Program-made: the position numbers and the translations under genes
Shown here: positions 10,871 to 23,343 of the stretch, piece by piece
Layout: every line of letters begins with the position of its first letter
How positions within the stretch are numbered: position 1 is the first letter of the stretch
Notes under the pieces: model-generated
What the model was told of the DNA's origin: nothing
The model's database searches: none
The model's input: only the letters and a program-made list of their open reading frames with translations
NCBI GenBank assembly: GCA_950295325.1
Contig: OX485804.1
Coordinates: forward strand, 48,548,001-48,612,000
Length of the DNA stretch: 64,000 bases
Direction: 5' to 3'
DNA from: Polytrichum commune
Lineage: Eukaryota > Streptophyta > Polytrichopsida > Polytrichales > Polytrichaceae

Positions 10871-13800
10871 ACATATCTCTTGTAGTTGTTTGCTTGGGTA
10901 ATGGTTTTGGTGGTGAATTTTCCAAAGTACGTGACAACTAAGTAATAGTTGGTGTTCTAATGAGGTACTTAGCCAAGGATTTATAGCACTAGAGTTTACT
11001 TTAGTTGTATAATCACCAACTTCTTGTTTTCTATATTAGAATGTATCCAATTGTTGAACATGTGACATTTTAGACTACTACCTATAATATTAGAATTAGA
11101 ATTAGAATTAGAACCGAGTTTATTGAAAGTTAGAAGAATTTCAATAGAATTGCATTGATGGTTTATTTTAAGACTATAGAGTGAGTTGAATGGGGTAACT
11201 TAACCCCTAAAGTATCACAAGTAGTGTGAAGATAGAATTGACAATGGTTTTCACTTTTTCAATTGAGGCAGTTAATGTGTGTGTTGGTTCAAAATTTCTC
11301 AAAATCATCCTCACGGATTGAAAATGTTAATAATGAAGGCACTGACAATTTATTCTTATACCATTCGAGAGCATTTTGACTGTCAAGATTAGGTCATGAA
11401 AACCCACATGGGGTGCACTTACACTTGATTTATGTATACATGTGCGAGAACCCCTTATTTGATTGGGGGGGGGGGGGGTATTTACATTCCTTCATTGAAT
11501 ATTTTCCATCCTATAAGTAGCTAAATTTCTATTGGATGGTATTTTCTAACACCTTATCATAATATATAAATTTTAGAGTCGCATAATTATAATCCCTATC
11601 TTATTTATAAGTAGTAGAAATTTCATGTGAACAATCTGCACAAACATTATGCATATAGTTCACTATACATACATTACACTGCGCAAATATTACTTTGCAG
11701 ATTACACACATACAATCATCATATTATAAACTTTGGCATATTGTGTATGGTTCTTGAACCCCCCCCCCACCCCAAGGATACCCTAAATAAGCCAACCAAC
11801 CATTCCATCGCTAGATGACGGTACTTTTCATCCAAAGGCAACCGTTTCAACAGATCCATCCACATGTCCACATACATTTTACTTATTTCTCATCCAATGC
11901 CACTAGTGGCAGATGATTAATGTTGAACCTATACAAAAATAAAAATAAAACTTAATTCTATTTATGCTACTTTACATCTAAAAATATAAAAGTACCACAA
12001 CTTAAACCACACCTTACATTTTATATAATTCCCAAATTCACATTTAGAGGACATTATTGTATATCTAAGAAAAATGTAAAAATTATGTGTCTTGAATAAA
12101 ATCTACCCTACATTTTCTCGCACGTGGTTTTCTACATTTTCGCCAGTGCCCATCCCTAGTGAAAACCCAACGATGAAATAGTGTTGTCAAGTTTCATGGT
12201 CACATTATTTTTTCAAGGTAACATCTTGTCTTGAAACCTACATATGTGAGTTTAGTCCATGTACTTCAGAAAAAAAATCCATTTTTAAAGATTATTTAAT
12301 ATGGTTCCCTAGGCTTGCTTTGAGCACATGGTAAATATGGGTGGCATATTACCTTTAAATTCTTTCAGTTTTGGCTAGAAGTTAAAACTCAACGAGTCCA
12401 ACTTCCCAAATTTTGTAAATCACTATTTAGTCTTAGCAAAAATCTATGAATCTTATTTTTTTTAAATGTAAAAAATGCCAAAATTGGTCTATTGGTCCTT
12501 TAGGGGTTGATCGTTTTTTTCCCTTCTCCAAACCTTTATATAAATTTGCACCATGTGTTGCATTTGGAAAAAAGTTGGGAATAGATTGCTGAACCATCAT
12601 TGCAAGCTATCATTTGGAGCAAGGGGCATATTTAGGACACAATTATGTCAAAACATCTACACTTTGTTCTTTATAGGAGTTGGTCTAAATAGCACAATGT
12701 CATTGTTGTCTTTTTGGCCAGTGATCATTGATGTTTGCATTAGACCCATATATATTACTTTCCACGATGTGATGTAAGATAGCACTTCCAAGTGTTCTTG
12801 AGGGATACTCTACATAATAAATCGTAAGGCACCATCAAAGGGTCACATCCATATGGTTAGAAAACCAAACAAACACTTTTGGTCCTCCCATAATGAACTC
12901 AAAACTATAAAAAACTGGAAATTTAACTACAAAATCTCAACTTCTTGCTTGAAGGCTTGACATATGTGGCCAAAAACTATGAATACTGTATATTTGTGAA
13001 GTGTTGCAAGCATAATTTGATATTGTATTGATCAAATTGTCTCTTGGGATATGAGCCCTTCATGAAGTAGAGAACATAATCATACACGAGATTTAATGAC
13101 CAAGTTTTGGAGGCTACCTGAAATTTCAATAACTACGTTTGGAAAACAAACAAACAAAAGTATGTAATTGAGGATCCAATTAAGAATGTCTAGGCCTTTA
13201 GCCTTTAGGGGTTTAATGCTCAATGATTGTAATTGTCCAAAATGGGGACACTCAAATCCAATGATTGTACAATCCTGAAAGCAAATATTTCTTAGCAATC
13301 ACTTTTCCCCAGCCATAGCTATCAAAAAACATTTGTCACCTCCAAATGCTCGATGACAAAATATCATGGATGATCATCGTTTAGTATCCTTCATAAAGCA
13401 CTCGCTGCACATCTCAAGAGCCATTTTGACATTTTGATCTCTCGAAGATCATATCATATTTGCAACTTTCCACCAATCTCTATATTTGCAATACCGGTCA
13501 TTTATACCAAGATTCTTATCATAATAATAAGATTTATAATCATGAAGAATTTCCAAATTTTTACTTCTAAATTTATTCGCAATGAAACTCAAGCATCTTC
13601 TATTTTACTAATGGTACACATGTGATGATGATCATTTGATGGTGCCCACAACTTCTCAAGAAACCCTTGCAAATTTTATTCTATAGCACATAAGTTAGAA
13701 AAACCCTTAACCCTTAACCCCTCAAGTCAAGGGTTAAGTTTCCCATGATAAGATACTTCACCAAAGTGGACTTTGGAAGAAAACCCTAATTTCCTCGCAC

Positions 13801-14016
13801 CTTTGCATGGCGATGGGTCCACACACTATCGACAACATCACTGAGAGAGATTGCCTCGATTCCATTATGTTTGTGTCACAGTTGAAACCATTGAGTCACT
13901 CGGGACTGAAAGTGAAACGAATTGTGCGAGGTGTATGTGCGTTCGGAATGGAAGAAAGATTTGATTGAAAAGGGGAAGGGAGGTTGGATTTGCAAACCAA
14001 AATATACAATAAAATC
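10871..14016. other. Intergenic region upstream of CSN7
   Basis: AT-rich DNA. It holds a short hexamer run (AATTAG repeated about four times near 11090-11110), a G run at about 11465-11478 and a C run at about 11759-11768. No protein family was recognised. The last 150 bases before the CSN7 start are GC-richer and probably include its leader. Confidence 0.4.
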
Positions 14017-17000
14017 ATGGCGATGGAGGTGGAGCAGAAGCAAGGGGATGTCATTCAAGAATTCGTCTTGTTAGCCGCCACCGCACGCGGACGTGCGGCC
14101 GTCGAGCTCATCACTCATGCGACATCACATCCACAATTGTTCGCATTCTCGGAGCTTCTGTCAGCTCCTCACATCGCGGAGGTCGTGATTCTTTCTTTCT
14201 TGATTTCTGTGGACTTTTGACTGAGGGTTTTGTGATGTGTGCTTGTTTGAATTTGTTGTTGTTATTCTGGCATGTTTGATGTACGCTACCATGGAGTGAC
14301 CATGTGTTTTTGCTTGGATAATGATGTTGTTACTATGGTGAGATGGAAAATGTGGAAATTTAATTTTTCTCTTTTGCTTTGGACTCTTAATTCTGGGTTT
14401 CGTGATTGTTGTGTGCTTGTTCAAATGTGTTGTTGTTGTTCTGGCAAGTGTGATGGATGTCACTATGGCGTGGTCATGCATTTTTGCTTGGATTATGATT
14501 TTGCTGCCATGGCGAGATGGAAAATGTGGAATTTTAATTTTACATGTTTGCTTTGGATACTTGACTGAGGGTTTTGTGATTGTTGAGTGCTTTTTGTTGT
14601 TGTTGTTGTTTTGGCAAGTGTGATGGATGTCACCATGGTATGTTCATGTGTTTTTGCTTGGATAATTAATTTCTTACATGGTGAGATGGAAAATGTGGAA
14701 TTTTCATTTTGTTAGTTAGCTTGGAAAGTTGTTGAGGGTTTTGTGATTGTTGTTGTTGTTGTTTTGCCATGTGTCATGGATGCCACCACGGTGTTGTCAT
14801 GTGTTTTTGCTTGGATAATGATGCTATTACCATGGTGAGATGCAAAATGTGGAATTTGATTATTGCTGATTTGCTTTAGACTCTTAATTGATGTCAACCT
14901 GGTCTATGCATATGTGTTTTGCTTGGATATTGATGTTGTTCCAATGGCAAGGTGCAACATGTGGAATTTACTATAGTAGGCTTTTCTCTACTGCAACACC
15001 TCGAGGAAGTTTTCATTATTCTTTTGGAGAATGCTGATGATGTGGATGTGCTCAAGTTTTTGTTTGTTTTCTGGAAGGTACAGCTGAAAGGAACGGATCA
15101 TGCGGCTGCTTTGGATTTGCTTCGTCTGTTTGCATACGGAACCTGGTCAGACTACAGAAGTAAGGATTCAGGACCTCAGTTGCTCACTTTGAGAAACTTG
15201 GAATTTATCACATGGGGAGGCATTTGATGTCCTTGGAATGGAGTAGGGTTATGTCAAATATGTTTGCATTCTTTGAATGAGGTTATGCTGGACGTGGATT
15301 GAGGTCCGTGTGTAAACATAATTTTGTGCACCAAGTTTTGAGCTCAACACGGAACTTTTTTTTTTTAATTTTCATTTATTTTTTTTAAATGTGGAAATAT
15401 GGACGGATTCATGATTATTCTCTATTGGTGTGCTTTGAATGGTGGATGAGGAGTTGGGTAACTTGGGTCCAAGAGACATTGGTCATCCCCTGCTCAAGCT
15501 TTCCTAAGTGCCTTCTGGTGCAGGCAATCAACAGATGTTACCTGCACTAGAGCCTCAACAAGTGTTGAAGTTGAAGCAGCTCACCATTATGACACTTGCA
15601 GAAACTGCCAAGGTTTCCACTTTCTAAAATTCCCTGCCATTGTATTTCTACATTCATGTCCATCAGGCATACGACTTATGTACCATTTGCAGAGATGTGC
15701 ATTTTGTGCATCTACTGGGGTAGTTATTTCTGCAATTTCCTAAAATTCTCTCTCACTTATGTGTTGCCAACGGTTCATTCAGGTGTTGCCATACAATTTG
15801 CTAATGCAAGAGCTAGAAATCTCCAATGTGCGGGAGCTTGAAGACCTGCTCATCAATGACTGCATGTACGCTGTAAGAGATTCTACCCATTTAATACCTC
15901 AGGCCTGAAATCACTTTGGCTTGCAAGGAACTCCTGTTGTTAGTTGAGGTGTGGAGGCTTTTGTTGAGCACAATATGCATTTGGTCACTGGCACCGTTAT
16001 TCAAACTTTTAACTTGAAGTCAACATAAGCTCTGGAGATTCCTACTAGAGATGTCTGAGTGTGGCTTATATTTCTAATCCTGAAGTTATGCCATGTTGGC
16101 AGGGCGTTGTCAGGGGGAAACTTGATCAACGACGTCGTTGTTTTGAGGTGGGTCCTGGGGTGATTGTTCATGTTTCTTGGTATTTATGGCAAGTTAGTAT
16201 CTCAACCTCTAGGTATTTAAACTCATGTATTCCCTCAACCAATTTGTTCTAAATTTCTCTTGTTTTGTGAAGAATTAGGTACAATTCGCTGCTGGAAGGG
16301 ACTTGAGGCCTGGGCAGTTAGACAACATGATTGCAACCTTGGCAAATTGGTGAGATTTTTTTGCCCTACAAGTGTTGCTACTGGATTTATACACAAAGAA
16401 ATATGTGCCAGAGTTTAGCAACACCATAGTTCATTGTTTGTGAAAAAAATTAAAGTTTTTTTACTGAGTATCCTCGCAAGAGATTTTTGGCTACAGGTTG
16501 GATAATTCTGATAACTTGTTGCTGTCAATACAAGAAAAAATCATGTGGGCTGACAGCATGAGTGACCAACACCGACAGCACAAGAAGGAAGTTGAAGACA
16601 AAGTTGAGGAGGTTCGGAAATCTACCAAGGTTAGTCCCATTCTATGACTCATTTTTTAAAATAGTAAAGCAGTAGTTTACAGGGAATTTGCATGTTCACA
16701 GCACATGAAAAGGTTGAGAGCTAGAAAAGCTTCTTAGAGCTTTTCATAATGAAGAATGGTTCTGAAAATCAAAGTTCTGAAAAACTTGAGAGTAGCTCCA
16801 TGACCAGTTCTTGAGAGCACACTTAGGAGTGGATGTTGAAAGTATGATGCAACTTACTAATTGATTCCCAACAAATCAATCTATCCAGGTGCCAGAAGTA
16901 AGTGTTTTACAAGCAAAACGACTAGCTGATGGCCTTGGAATATATTACCGCCACGGGATATGAAAGCAACAAATTACTGATAAAGATGTTCTCAATAGCT

Positions 17001-17372
17001 CAAATGATACTTTCCTTTGATTCTTGCTACATTGTTCTCCTGAAGGTGGAGTGATGTTGTAAATAATGGTGCGGCAGTTATGCTTCTCTTCTCTTTTCCA
17101 GTGGAGTTAAACAGGTCCTTTGATTTTGTAATTGTCCTGTATACATTTGGTAGACATAATCGATGAGGTTTAATTAGAAAACAATCAAGTGTTGTAGCTA
17201 GACCAAAGGTGCTCACAGCGGTGGCAGAAGTCGTTGTACACCTTTGTGGTGTAACCAGGCGGAGATGGAATTACGTGGACAACAAGACGTTGGTGTGTAT
17301 GCAGAAGTTGGTTCCCTTGTCATCGATTATATTGAGGAAGATCAAAATACAAAAAGGTGGGAAGCTAGCTAG
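14017..17372 (+). CDS. CSN7: COP9 signalosome subunit 7
   Basis: PCI-domain subunit of the COP9 signalosome, which removes NEDD8/RUB1 from cullin-RING ubiquitin ligases; in plants it represses photomorphogenesis. Exons: 14017-14181, 15084-15159, 15524-15612, 15783-15872, 16103-16147, 16279-16349, 16497-16629, 16889-16897 (9 nt, proposed), 17259-17372. The joined frame gives 263 aa, against about 260 in Arabidopsis. Family blocks in order: ATSHPQLFAFSELL near residue 36, LDLLRLFAYGTWSDY near 64, LKLKQLTIMTLAE near 95, NVRELEDLLINDCMYA near 125, RGKLDQRRRCFEVQFAAGRD near 144, NWLDNSDNLLLSIQEKI near 180. The acidic tail (MELRG, then IDYIEEDQ) aligns with the plant DIRG...DYEED region. The end WEAS differs from the usual basic RPKRRR, so a further 3' exon, with a donor at AAAAG/GTGGGA, cannot be excluded. 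Confidence 0.93.
14196..14975 (+). repeat. Tandem repeat of about 170 bp in CSN7 intron 1
   Basis: Four to five imperfect units fill most of the 902-bp intron 1. The marker GGGTTTTGTGAT (or a one-base variant) recurs near 14225, 14396, 14567 and 14733. Each unit carries TTGTTGTTGTT, TTTTGCTTGGAT and GAGATGGAAAATGTGGAA blocks. Periods are 165-172 bp. Confidence 0.85.
16889..16897 (+). other. CSN7: Proposed 9-nt CSN7 microexon
   Basis: CTATCCAG precedes and GTAAGTG follows the nine bases GTGCCAGAA (Val-Pro-Glu). Both splice signals are good. Inclusion or skipping keeps the reading frame (STK-VPE-AEMELRG or STK-AEMELRG). With it, the spacing between the helical region and the acidic tail is closer to that of Arabidopsis CSN7. 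Reading through the donor would instead end the protein at a TGA near 16961. Confidence 0.5.
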
Positions 17373-18530
17373 CTTTGTATCAATTAGTTCGCAACACTTG
17401 TTTCAACTTCAAGCCACTCTAGAGGTGCACTCAAGTTCTTGGGGGTTACCTGTTCAGAGGACTTTTTCAACAAGGATGTGTGAATCACTTCATACTGACT
17501 TACCAGTCACAATATCTCTGAAGGGCGTGCATTCAATGTCAAAAGCAGAGCACCCTACTCAGTAAACCCGCCTCCAATTCACATATGAGCTCACGGTTAT
17601 GATCAAGGTGAAGCGTCCCTCATTCACGCCAACACTAAAAGTTGTTGTCATCTCTCTCTCTCAAAAGCAGAGCAATAATCTGCCCAGTGCAATGAGACTT
17701 GCTACTTGCAATTGGGCAAAACCTAGCTATTTGATTAAAAAATTGCAGCATGATGATATTTGTGTTGTTCAGTTGTGCAAGTACAAATCTAAGTCAGCTA
17801 GAAATTCTATGTATGATAGGAACTGATGTTGGTTGTAAAGCTTTGTGGTGAGATCAAGTCTGGAAAAATATCCAACTTCCTTTGTTCCTGTTATCATGCG
17901 CAATTCACATGTCTCACAATTCACTATAAGAAATCATGCTGTGGTGGACATTTGTTCGACTCTGCTGGGCGACCTACTTTTGTGTCTGAATTCACTCTGT
18001 AATCATCTTACAGGTAAGAAATGTGAAGATGATTCAATCATGAAAGTTTACATGGCATGTGCAACCACTTTGGCCAACTCTCTGGTTAAACAGAATGATT
18101 ACCATTGTTGTAGCTATGTATGTCCTATGTATGTTCATATTAAGTCAAGGTAGCTGTGGGCCAAAAGAGTATCAAGCAATAATAGATGTCGGAAGGGGAG
18201 ACAAAAACACATTTGAAATAAATTTTAGAATCACTTTCTTAGATGCAATGAGTCCACTGTTGATCAAAATAGTGGTTCAATTGATGAAGTCTCACCTTCA
18301 TGTTGCTGGTCAAAGGGGGCATTCTTTACTCCTTCATATCAAGTGGACGCTATCTTGCACCTTACTACAACCTGGAATGAGGGGAAAAAACACCAAAAGG
18401 ACACACAAGAATAAAATTTTCTACATGAGATAGGTCCTATTATGGTACTATGTGACTATCATTGAGGTGTGTTATGCATATACCATAGTGTTATGGATAT
18501 ACCCGTATATATGCATATACCATAGTGTTA
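17373..18530. other. CSN7 downstream region
   Basis: Likely CSN7 3' UTR followed by intergenic DNA. Several open frames of 75-125 codons exist, but none resembles a known protein. Near the right end the 19-bp unit GCATATACCATAGTGTTAT occurs twice (about 18477 and 18513), the second copy directly abutting the pogo-like element. Confidence 0.4.
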
Positions 18531-18532
18531 TA

Positions 18533-19169
18533 GTAATCTTCCACTTAAGCCTGCACTTTGAACCGGATCCGTTAGTGCGCACTTAGTTGGTAGGTGGGTA
18601 CTTCACTCATATCGCTTTCTAAACTTTTTGATTCGATGAATCACAATGAGAAATGGATGAAACTTGAGGCAGCCCGCTCGACCGAAGCCCAACGATGTGA
18701 AATCATTGCAAAGTTGAGCAAGCCGAACGCTTTGAGCAAGCAGGTGCTAGGGCGGGAGTATGAAGTCAATGAAGGCGCCATCCGGAAGGTCTGGAACAAT
18801 CGGGAGAACACACTGCAATGAAATCCAACCTATCGAGACATTTGCTAAATTTGAAAGTGCTACCAACTTCAAAGGCTTTGAAGCTCTACACAACACTGCC
18901 CTCAACATCGACAACCAATTGCTTTGCTCCGATGTTCAAACAAAAGCTGGACAAATGTATGATGAACTACAACAATTGTTTGAGACGTTTCAGCGAAATG
19001 GTAACAAACTGACATTTAATGTCAAGCATAAAAAATTCATACATTCGTGGCAAATGACTCTGCATGACATGTTCAAACAATAAAGTATGAACCCTACTTT
19101 TTGTCAAAACAGTTGCGCACTTAACTGGGATGCGTACTTAAACGGGTGCATACTTAAGCGGAAGATTAC
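18533..19169 (+). mobile_element. Pogo/Tc1-mariner-like short element
   Basis: A 637-bp block lies between TA dinucleotides (18531-18532 and 19170-19171). Its inverted ends are GTAATCTTCCACTTAAG on the left and CTTAAGCGGAAGATTAC on the right. A TA duplication is the hallmark of the Tc1/mariner superfamily. It encodes a fragment like the DNA-binding head of pogo/Tigger/jerky-type transposases, but nothing like a DDE catalytic domain, so it cannot be autonomous. Confidence 0.7.
18636..19083 (+). pseudogene. Pogo-like transposase N-terminal fragment, frameshifted
   Basis: The first frame starts at ATG 18636 and reads EIIAKLSKPNALSKQVLGRE followed by YEVNEGAIRKVWNNRE. This is the pattern of a CENP-B/jerky helix-turn-helix (a basic start, then a VNEGAIRKVW recognition helix). 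It stops at 18821. The protein-like text continues in another frame (ETFAKFESATNF, GFEALHNTALNID, VQTKAGQMYDELQQLFE) to a stop at 19083, which resembles the second CENP-B/Tc5-type DNA-binding domain. A frameshift lies between about 18800 and 18830. The DDE domain is absent. Confidence 0.5.
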
Positions 19170-19171
19170 TA

Positions 19172-20319
19172 TATGAGTCTTATTTATCACAAACATGGGT
19201 AGTAGAATCCCAAATAATGGGTACATGAAGCCCATGGACCCTAAGTGCACCCATGCACCTACTCCCATGTGCCCGAAATAGTTGATACCCTCATACTCAT
19301 GCCAACCCCCTCCCCCTCTAATTTAGAGCTTGTTGTAAGGGTGTTTAGTGTCTTGCCAATGTATTATAAACCTTGAATGAAATTAAGATCAAACTTCATG
19401 AAAGCAGTGTAGGTTTAATGCCTTTGAAGGTCAACCTACACCAAATAATTGTTTTTTTGTTTGATTGAGCTTGTGGGGGGTCATTTAGTACCTTGCATGT
19501 TTTATAAGTCTTGAATCAAATTCAGGTTAAGTTTCATATTATAATCTAAAATACAAAATAAAGATAAAGTATTAACAACAATACAATGATCCAATGCAAA
19601 AGAACTTTGTGGGGGTAACTTTTGAAGTTTATCCATAAGGTTAGGTTGACAACATTTTCAGTGAAAGCCCCATCAAATCATGCTACGTGCACTTTCATTA
19701 AGAAACAAGCACTCCAATCACATGTAATTTAATGGGTTTGATTGAATTTACAAAAAAATTAATGTGATTCGATGACACAAATCATCAAGTCAACAAGGTT
19801 GTTGATCTTTCATGTAGAATGGTCATAATATTGTAACACTTAGCAATTGCACAACAAATGCCAAACTTGCATGAGCTCCATAGGGTCCTATGTCATATAA
19901 GGGATTTTGAAATGGCAGAACTAGAAGCAATTATAGAACTCAATCTCCTATTGATCGTTGTTCCATTTAAATTACGTGCATCATAAGCAAGCGCCACATA
20001 CAAGTGAACATGAACCAAGTAAATAGGGGAAATAAGGACCCAAGTTGGTTAGTTATGCTTTAAAAATGGAAGGTAGTTGTTCACATACATATTAGAGAGC
20101 CTTTGCACTTGAACCATGTGGTCGGGGAACATTTCACACTTGTCATGGCATCTTCTTCTTCTTCTTCTTCTTCTTCTTTCCCTTTGCTATAAATTTTGGA
20201 CATAAAAGAGCAAAATTGGTGCTAACGAGTCAAGTTCCAATGGGGCCCCAACAAACAAGTCCTGAAGGGACACCTTAAACCATAGCTTGAGAGCTTATGA
20301 CCCATTGAGATCTAAAATC
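19172..20319. other. Intergenic region with CTT microsatellite
   Basis: AT-rich DNA. A CTT trinucleotide run lies at about 20152-20177. No gene was recognised. Confidence 0.5.
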
Positions 20320-20775
20320 TTTCAAACCTTGGACAATTGCCATAATAACTATAGTTAACTAGATTTTTTTCAAGACATTTTAGGGAACAACTATAGTTAA
20401 CTAGAAAAAATCCAAGTATTACTATATATTGGAAGAAGTTCGCCTCTTGATTTGCTTTAGTTGAGGGTCTTTAATATGCTTTTGGGCCACTGAGGATCAT
20501 CAAGAAACACCTTTAATGATCACTCACAGTGTTGGGCTCCAGAATAACCTCCATGTACACCACCAACACAAATAACACATTAGTGACACTACAACACTAC
20601 AACCTAATTCTATGAACATGTTGCGTTCAACTTTAGTTAATTACATATTTAGTTAACTAGATATAACTATAGGTAACTAGATCTTTTGGCAAGTTAAATC
20701 GCATATAATTATAGTTACAAAAGGCAACTAGTTAACTAATAGTTGAATTAGTTGGTTAGTTGTCCAAGGTCTGAA
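20320..20775. mobile_element. AT-rich foldback or MITE-like block
   Basis: The outer ends CCTTGGACAATTGCCA (left) and AGTTGTCCAAGG (right) are inverted copies. The interior has at least six copies of the palindrome-like unit TAGTTAACTAG or a close variant. Similar sequence (AAATCTTT) lies just outside both ends, but not adjacent enough for a clear target duplication. Confidence 0.45.
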
Positions 20776-22399
20776 ATCTTTGACTGGTGGAAAAGGCCAA
20801 GATGGTCCCAGTTCATTACACTAGAGCTCGAGGTCCTAACATATCAAGGAAGTTTAAAAGGAAGGAACCTACATGGCATGAAATCGATAATACTAACTAG
20901 ATATTGCATCTAGCATAAAACCAGAAGACCACGACACTCTACATTCTCATATCCCTAGGTTTATTATAACTTATTGACTGGAAGGGCCCACATGAAGAGT
21001 ATGGTAATGAAATAGCATTCGGTAGAGAGCCTAGCTGTGTAAGGGTAAGCAAGCCTTTCATGGTCACTTTTTATGATTGGAGAGCGTATTTTTTACTGGT
21101 GTGTGTGGTTAGGTGTGGATATAAGAATGCACGCCAAAAAAATATGGGTTTAAAAGAGATTGGACTATGTGCTCAAAATATGTTGATCATTCTACATTTA
21201 ATAGTCAACATCATTGTGAGGAACCCATATGAGCAATTAATGCTTGCTAGAATCTTACACTTTGACAATGAATAAGATAAGCTCCGGAAATAATAGGGGA
21301 AATGCTTCGGACACGATTTAGAATTGGCAATCATCTCACACTAGCGTGTTTTGCAAGCTACGACAGTGGATGTAGAGCTTAAAGCGACCATTTAATACCT
21401 GCCTACCTTCTGTCTTTTGACACTACACGCTTCAGTTTAAATTTCCCATGGTAAGGGCCTTTGGATGAATTTCAAGGGCCCTCACACTCTCATGGTCACA
21501 GCCCTTGGCCTCAAGCATACACAAAATTCGAAGAAAACCTTCCAAAGCCTAGGTACCCAAAAGTGTATTATATCACAATCACTTTTTGGTCACTTGAGAT
21601 TCAGAGCAGTCTAGACATATTGTCAGGAACGACCGTATTGACAAGCTTCTTGCAACTTATAAATTAAAAATGAATTGACAGCAAGAATGTGACATTCGCG
21701 AGTACCACCTATTTAACTCATACTTCAGAGATTGCATATTGCACGCTATTGAAGACAAACTGACAATAATACATTCTATGCACAGTTGTTGGTGTAGTGA
21801 GATTCGTTGGGTTGAGCAACATATGCAAACTGCATCAACACCGAGGAGTTACGACTTTGGACTATTAGGCATCAAACCTTGACATAGCAAGAGGCTCAAG
21901 GAGTTTTGGACGTAACTTAAGAGATGCATTTCCTAGAATGTGGGAATATAAGCTTTGGGTCTTGACAGACCAAAAAATCTGAGTTGAGAGCTGGTTTAGG
22001 ACCTTGGGGTCATGAGCCCCAAGATCTTTTGTAGGGATAAATCATTTCTTTTTTTTTAAACATCAAACCAGCGAGACAAACTGAGTGATTCTGAGAAATG
22101 TGTAATTAAATCATCAAAACCTTGATAACATAGAAGCACAACATGAATCCGGGCTGTGCTTAACAAATGCAGTAAATGGATCCTACAAAGTCATCAGAAA
22201 CATGGCATGTTTCCATACAATTGATAAATCAATACCATGAGTCTTCGGAAACATGGATACCACAATCCATTTGACCAGACCGTAACTGACATTAAGGCAT
22301 TTGACCAACACTGAGACCCACATTGGAAAGACTGCACAATAGAATTTCAGAAAATAAAGAATGACACTTCATTGATACTCTGAGTGCATGGAAACCTTT
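20776..22399. other. Intergenic region
   Basis: No gene was recognised. Bases 21050-21280 resemble 53860-54080 (shared GGTTAGGTGTGGATATAAG-type text), so part of it is a dispersed repeat. About 21450-21500 resembles the right end of MITE family 2 (GGCCTTTGGATGA, then CTCATGGTCACAGC). Confidence 0.4.
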
Positions 22400-23343
22400 G
22401 GGCTGCTTTCATTACAACGATGATGCACACGAATGTCAATGTATGTTACAAAGTTTGAAATAAGATTCAAGCTGGCTAAAACAGTCTTTGTTCAGCAAAG
22501 ACAGGCAGAAATATCCGCCTTCCTTCTGACCTTCATCACATTACGCGGAAATTCCCCACATCTCTTTCTGTATGCAAACAAACTCAATGTGTACAAACAC
22601 TATGTAGATTGGGCTCCCACTGCCATATTTCACTCTATGAGCAGATGGGTTTCTTAGGTGCCCCATGGATTCCTCCCAAGCCTTTCCCTTGTCAATCTTG
22701 GACATCTCTTCTCCCTGAAACTGTATCTTTCTGCTGACAAGTCAAAACTTGCTCTGATCTCTTCTCACTAGTTTTGTCAACCACTTCTATCTACCTAACT
22801 TCTGAACAACCATTACTTGGAGGCAGGTAAGGGAGGATGCAGCTAACAATTCCGGGAGAGCACCTGTGACACAAGATTCAAATCAAATACTCCTCCACAC
22901 TCCAGACACACAAATCTTCCCATCTTCTGGTCTGCTGTGTCCCATTGATGCTGGCAGACCCATTCTGCTTTGCAAAATCCTCAATCTGGGAGCTGGGGTC
23001 GAGCCACTGGACCCGACACCTCTCAGTCTCCCAGAGCACCTGCACCTCGTGACCTATGACAACATTGCCGTACAAAGCTTGTTGTTGACAGCTGCAATTA
23101 CTGAAGATCGACCGAAGATAAATGAATCTTCTGAGACTGATCTATGTTAACAATCATGGACGTTCACACACCACACTGGGTGTCATGTTCATGCCCCTCG
23201 TCCTGTTCACAGGCGGGCTGAATGGCTTGACCCTGTAAAGGGCATGAACCCCTGACTGATTTCACTGTGAAGACCTAAAGTACAAATCGATTGCACAATT
23301 ATCCTTCACCAAAGCTTCAAACTTAAGCCACCAACAGATGCCC
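22400..23343 (-). other. Probable 3' UTR of the OXS3-like gene
   Basis: This sequence lies directly after the OXS3-like stop codon. It has balanced composition and no coding motif. The length of the true 3' UTR is unknown. Confidence 0.35.

Noticed and set aside
17209-17565. 118-codon ORF over the last CSN7 exon
   Set aside because: It is a different frame from the one matching CSN7 (AEMELRG...IDYIEED) and shows no motif.
22878-23075. Short - strand ORF (WETERCRVQWLDPSSQIEDF) in the OXS3 downstream region
   Set aside because: No start context or homology. It lies in the probable 3' UTR.
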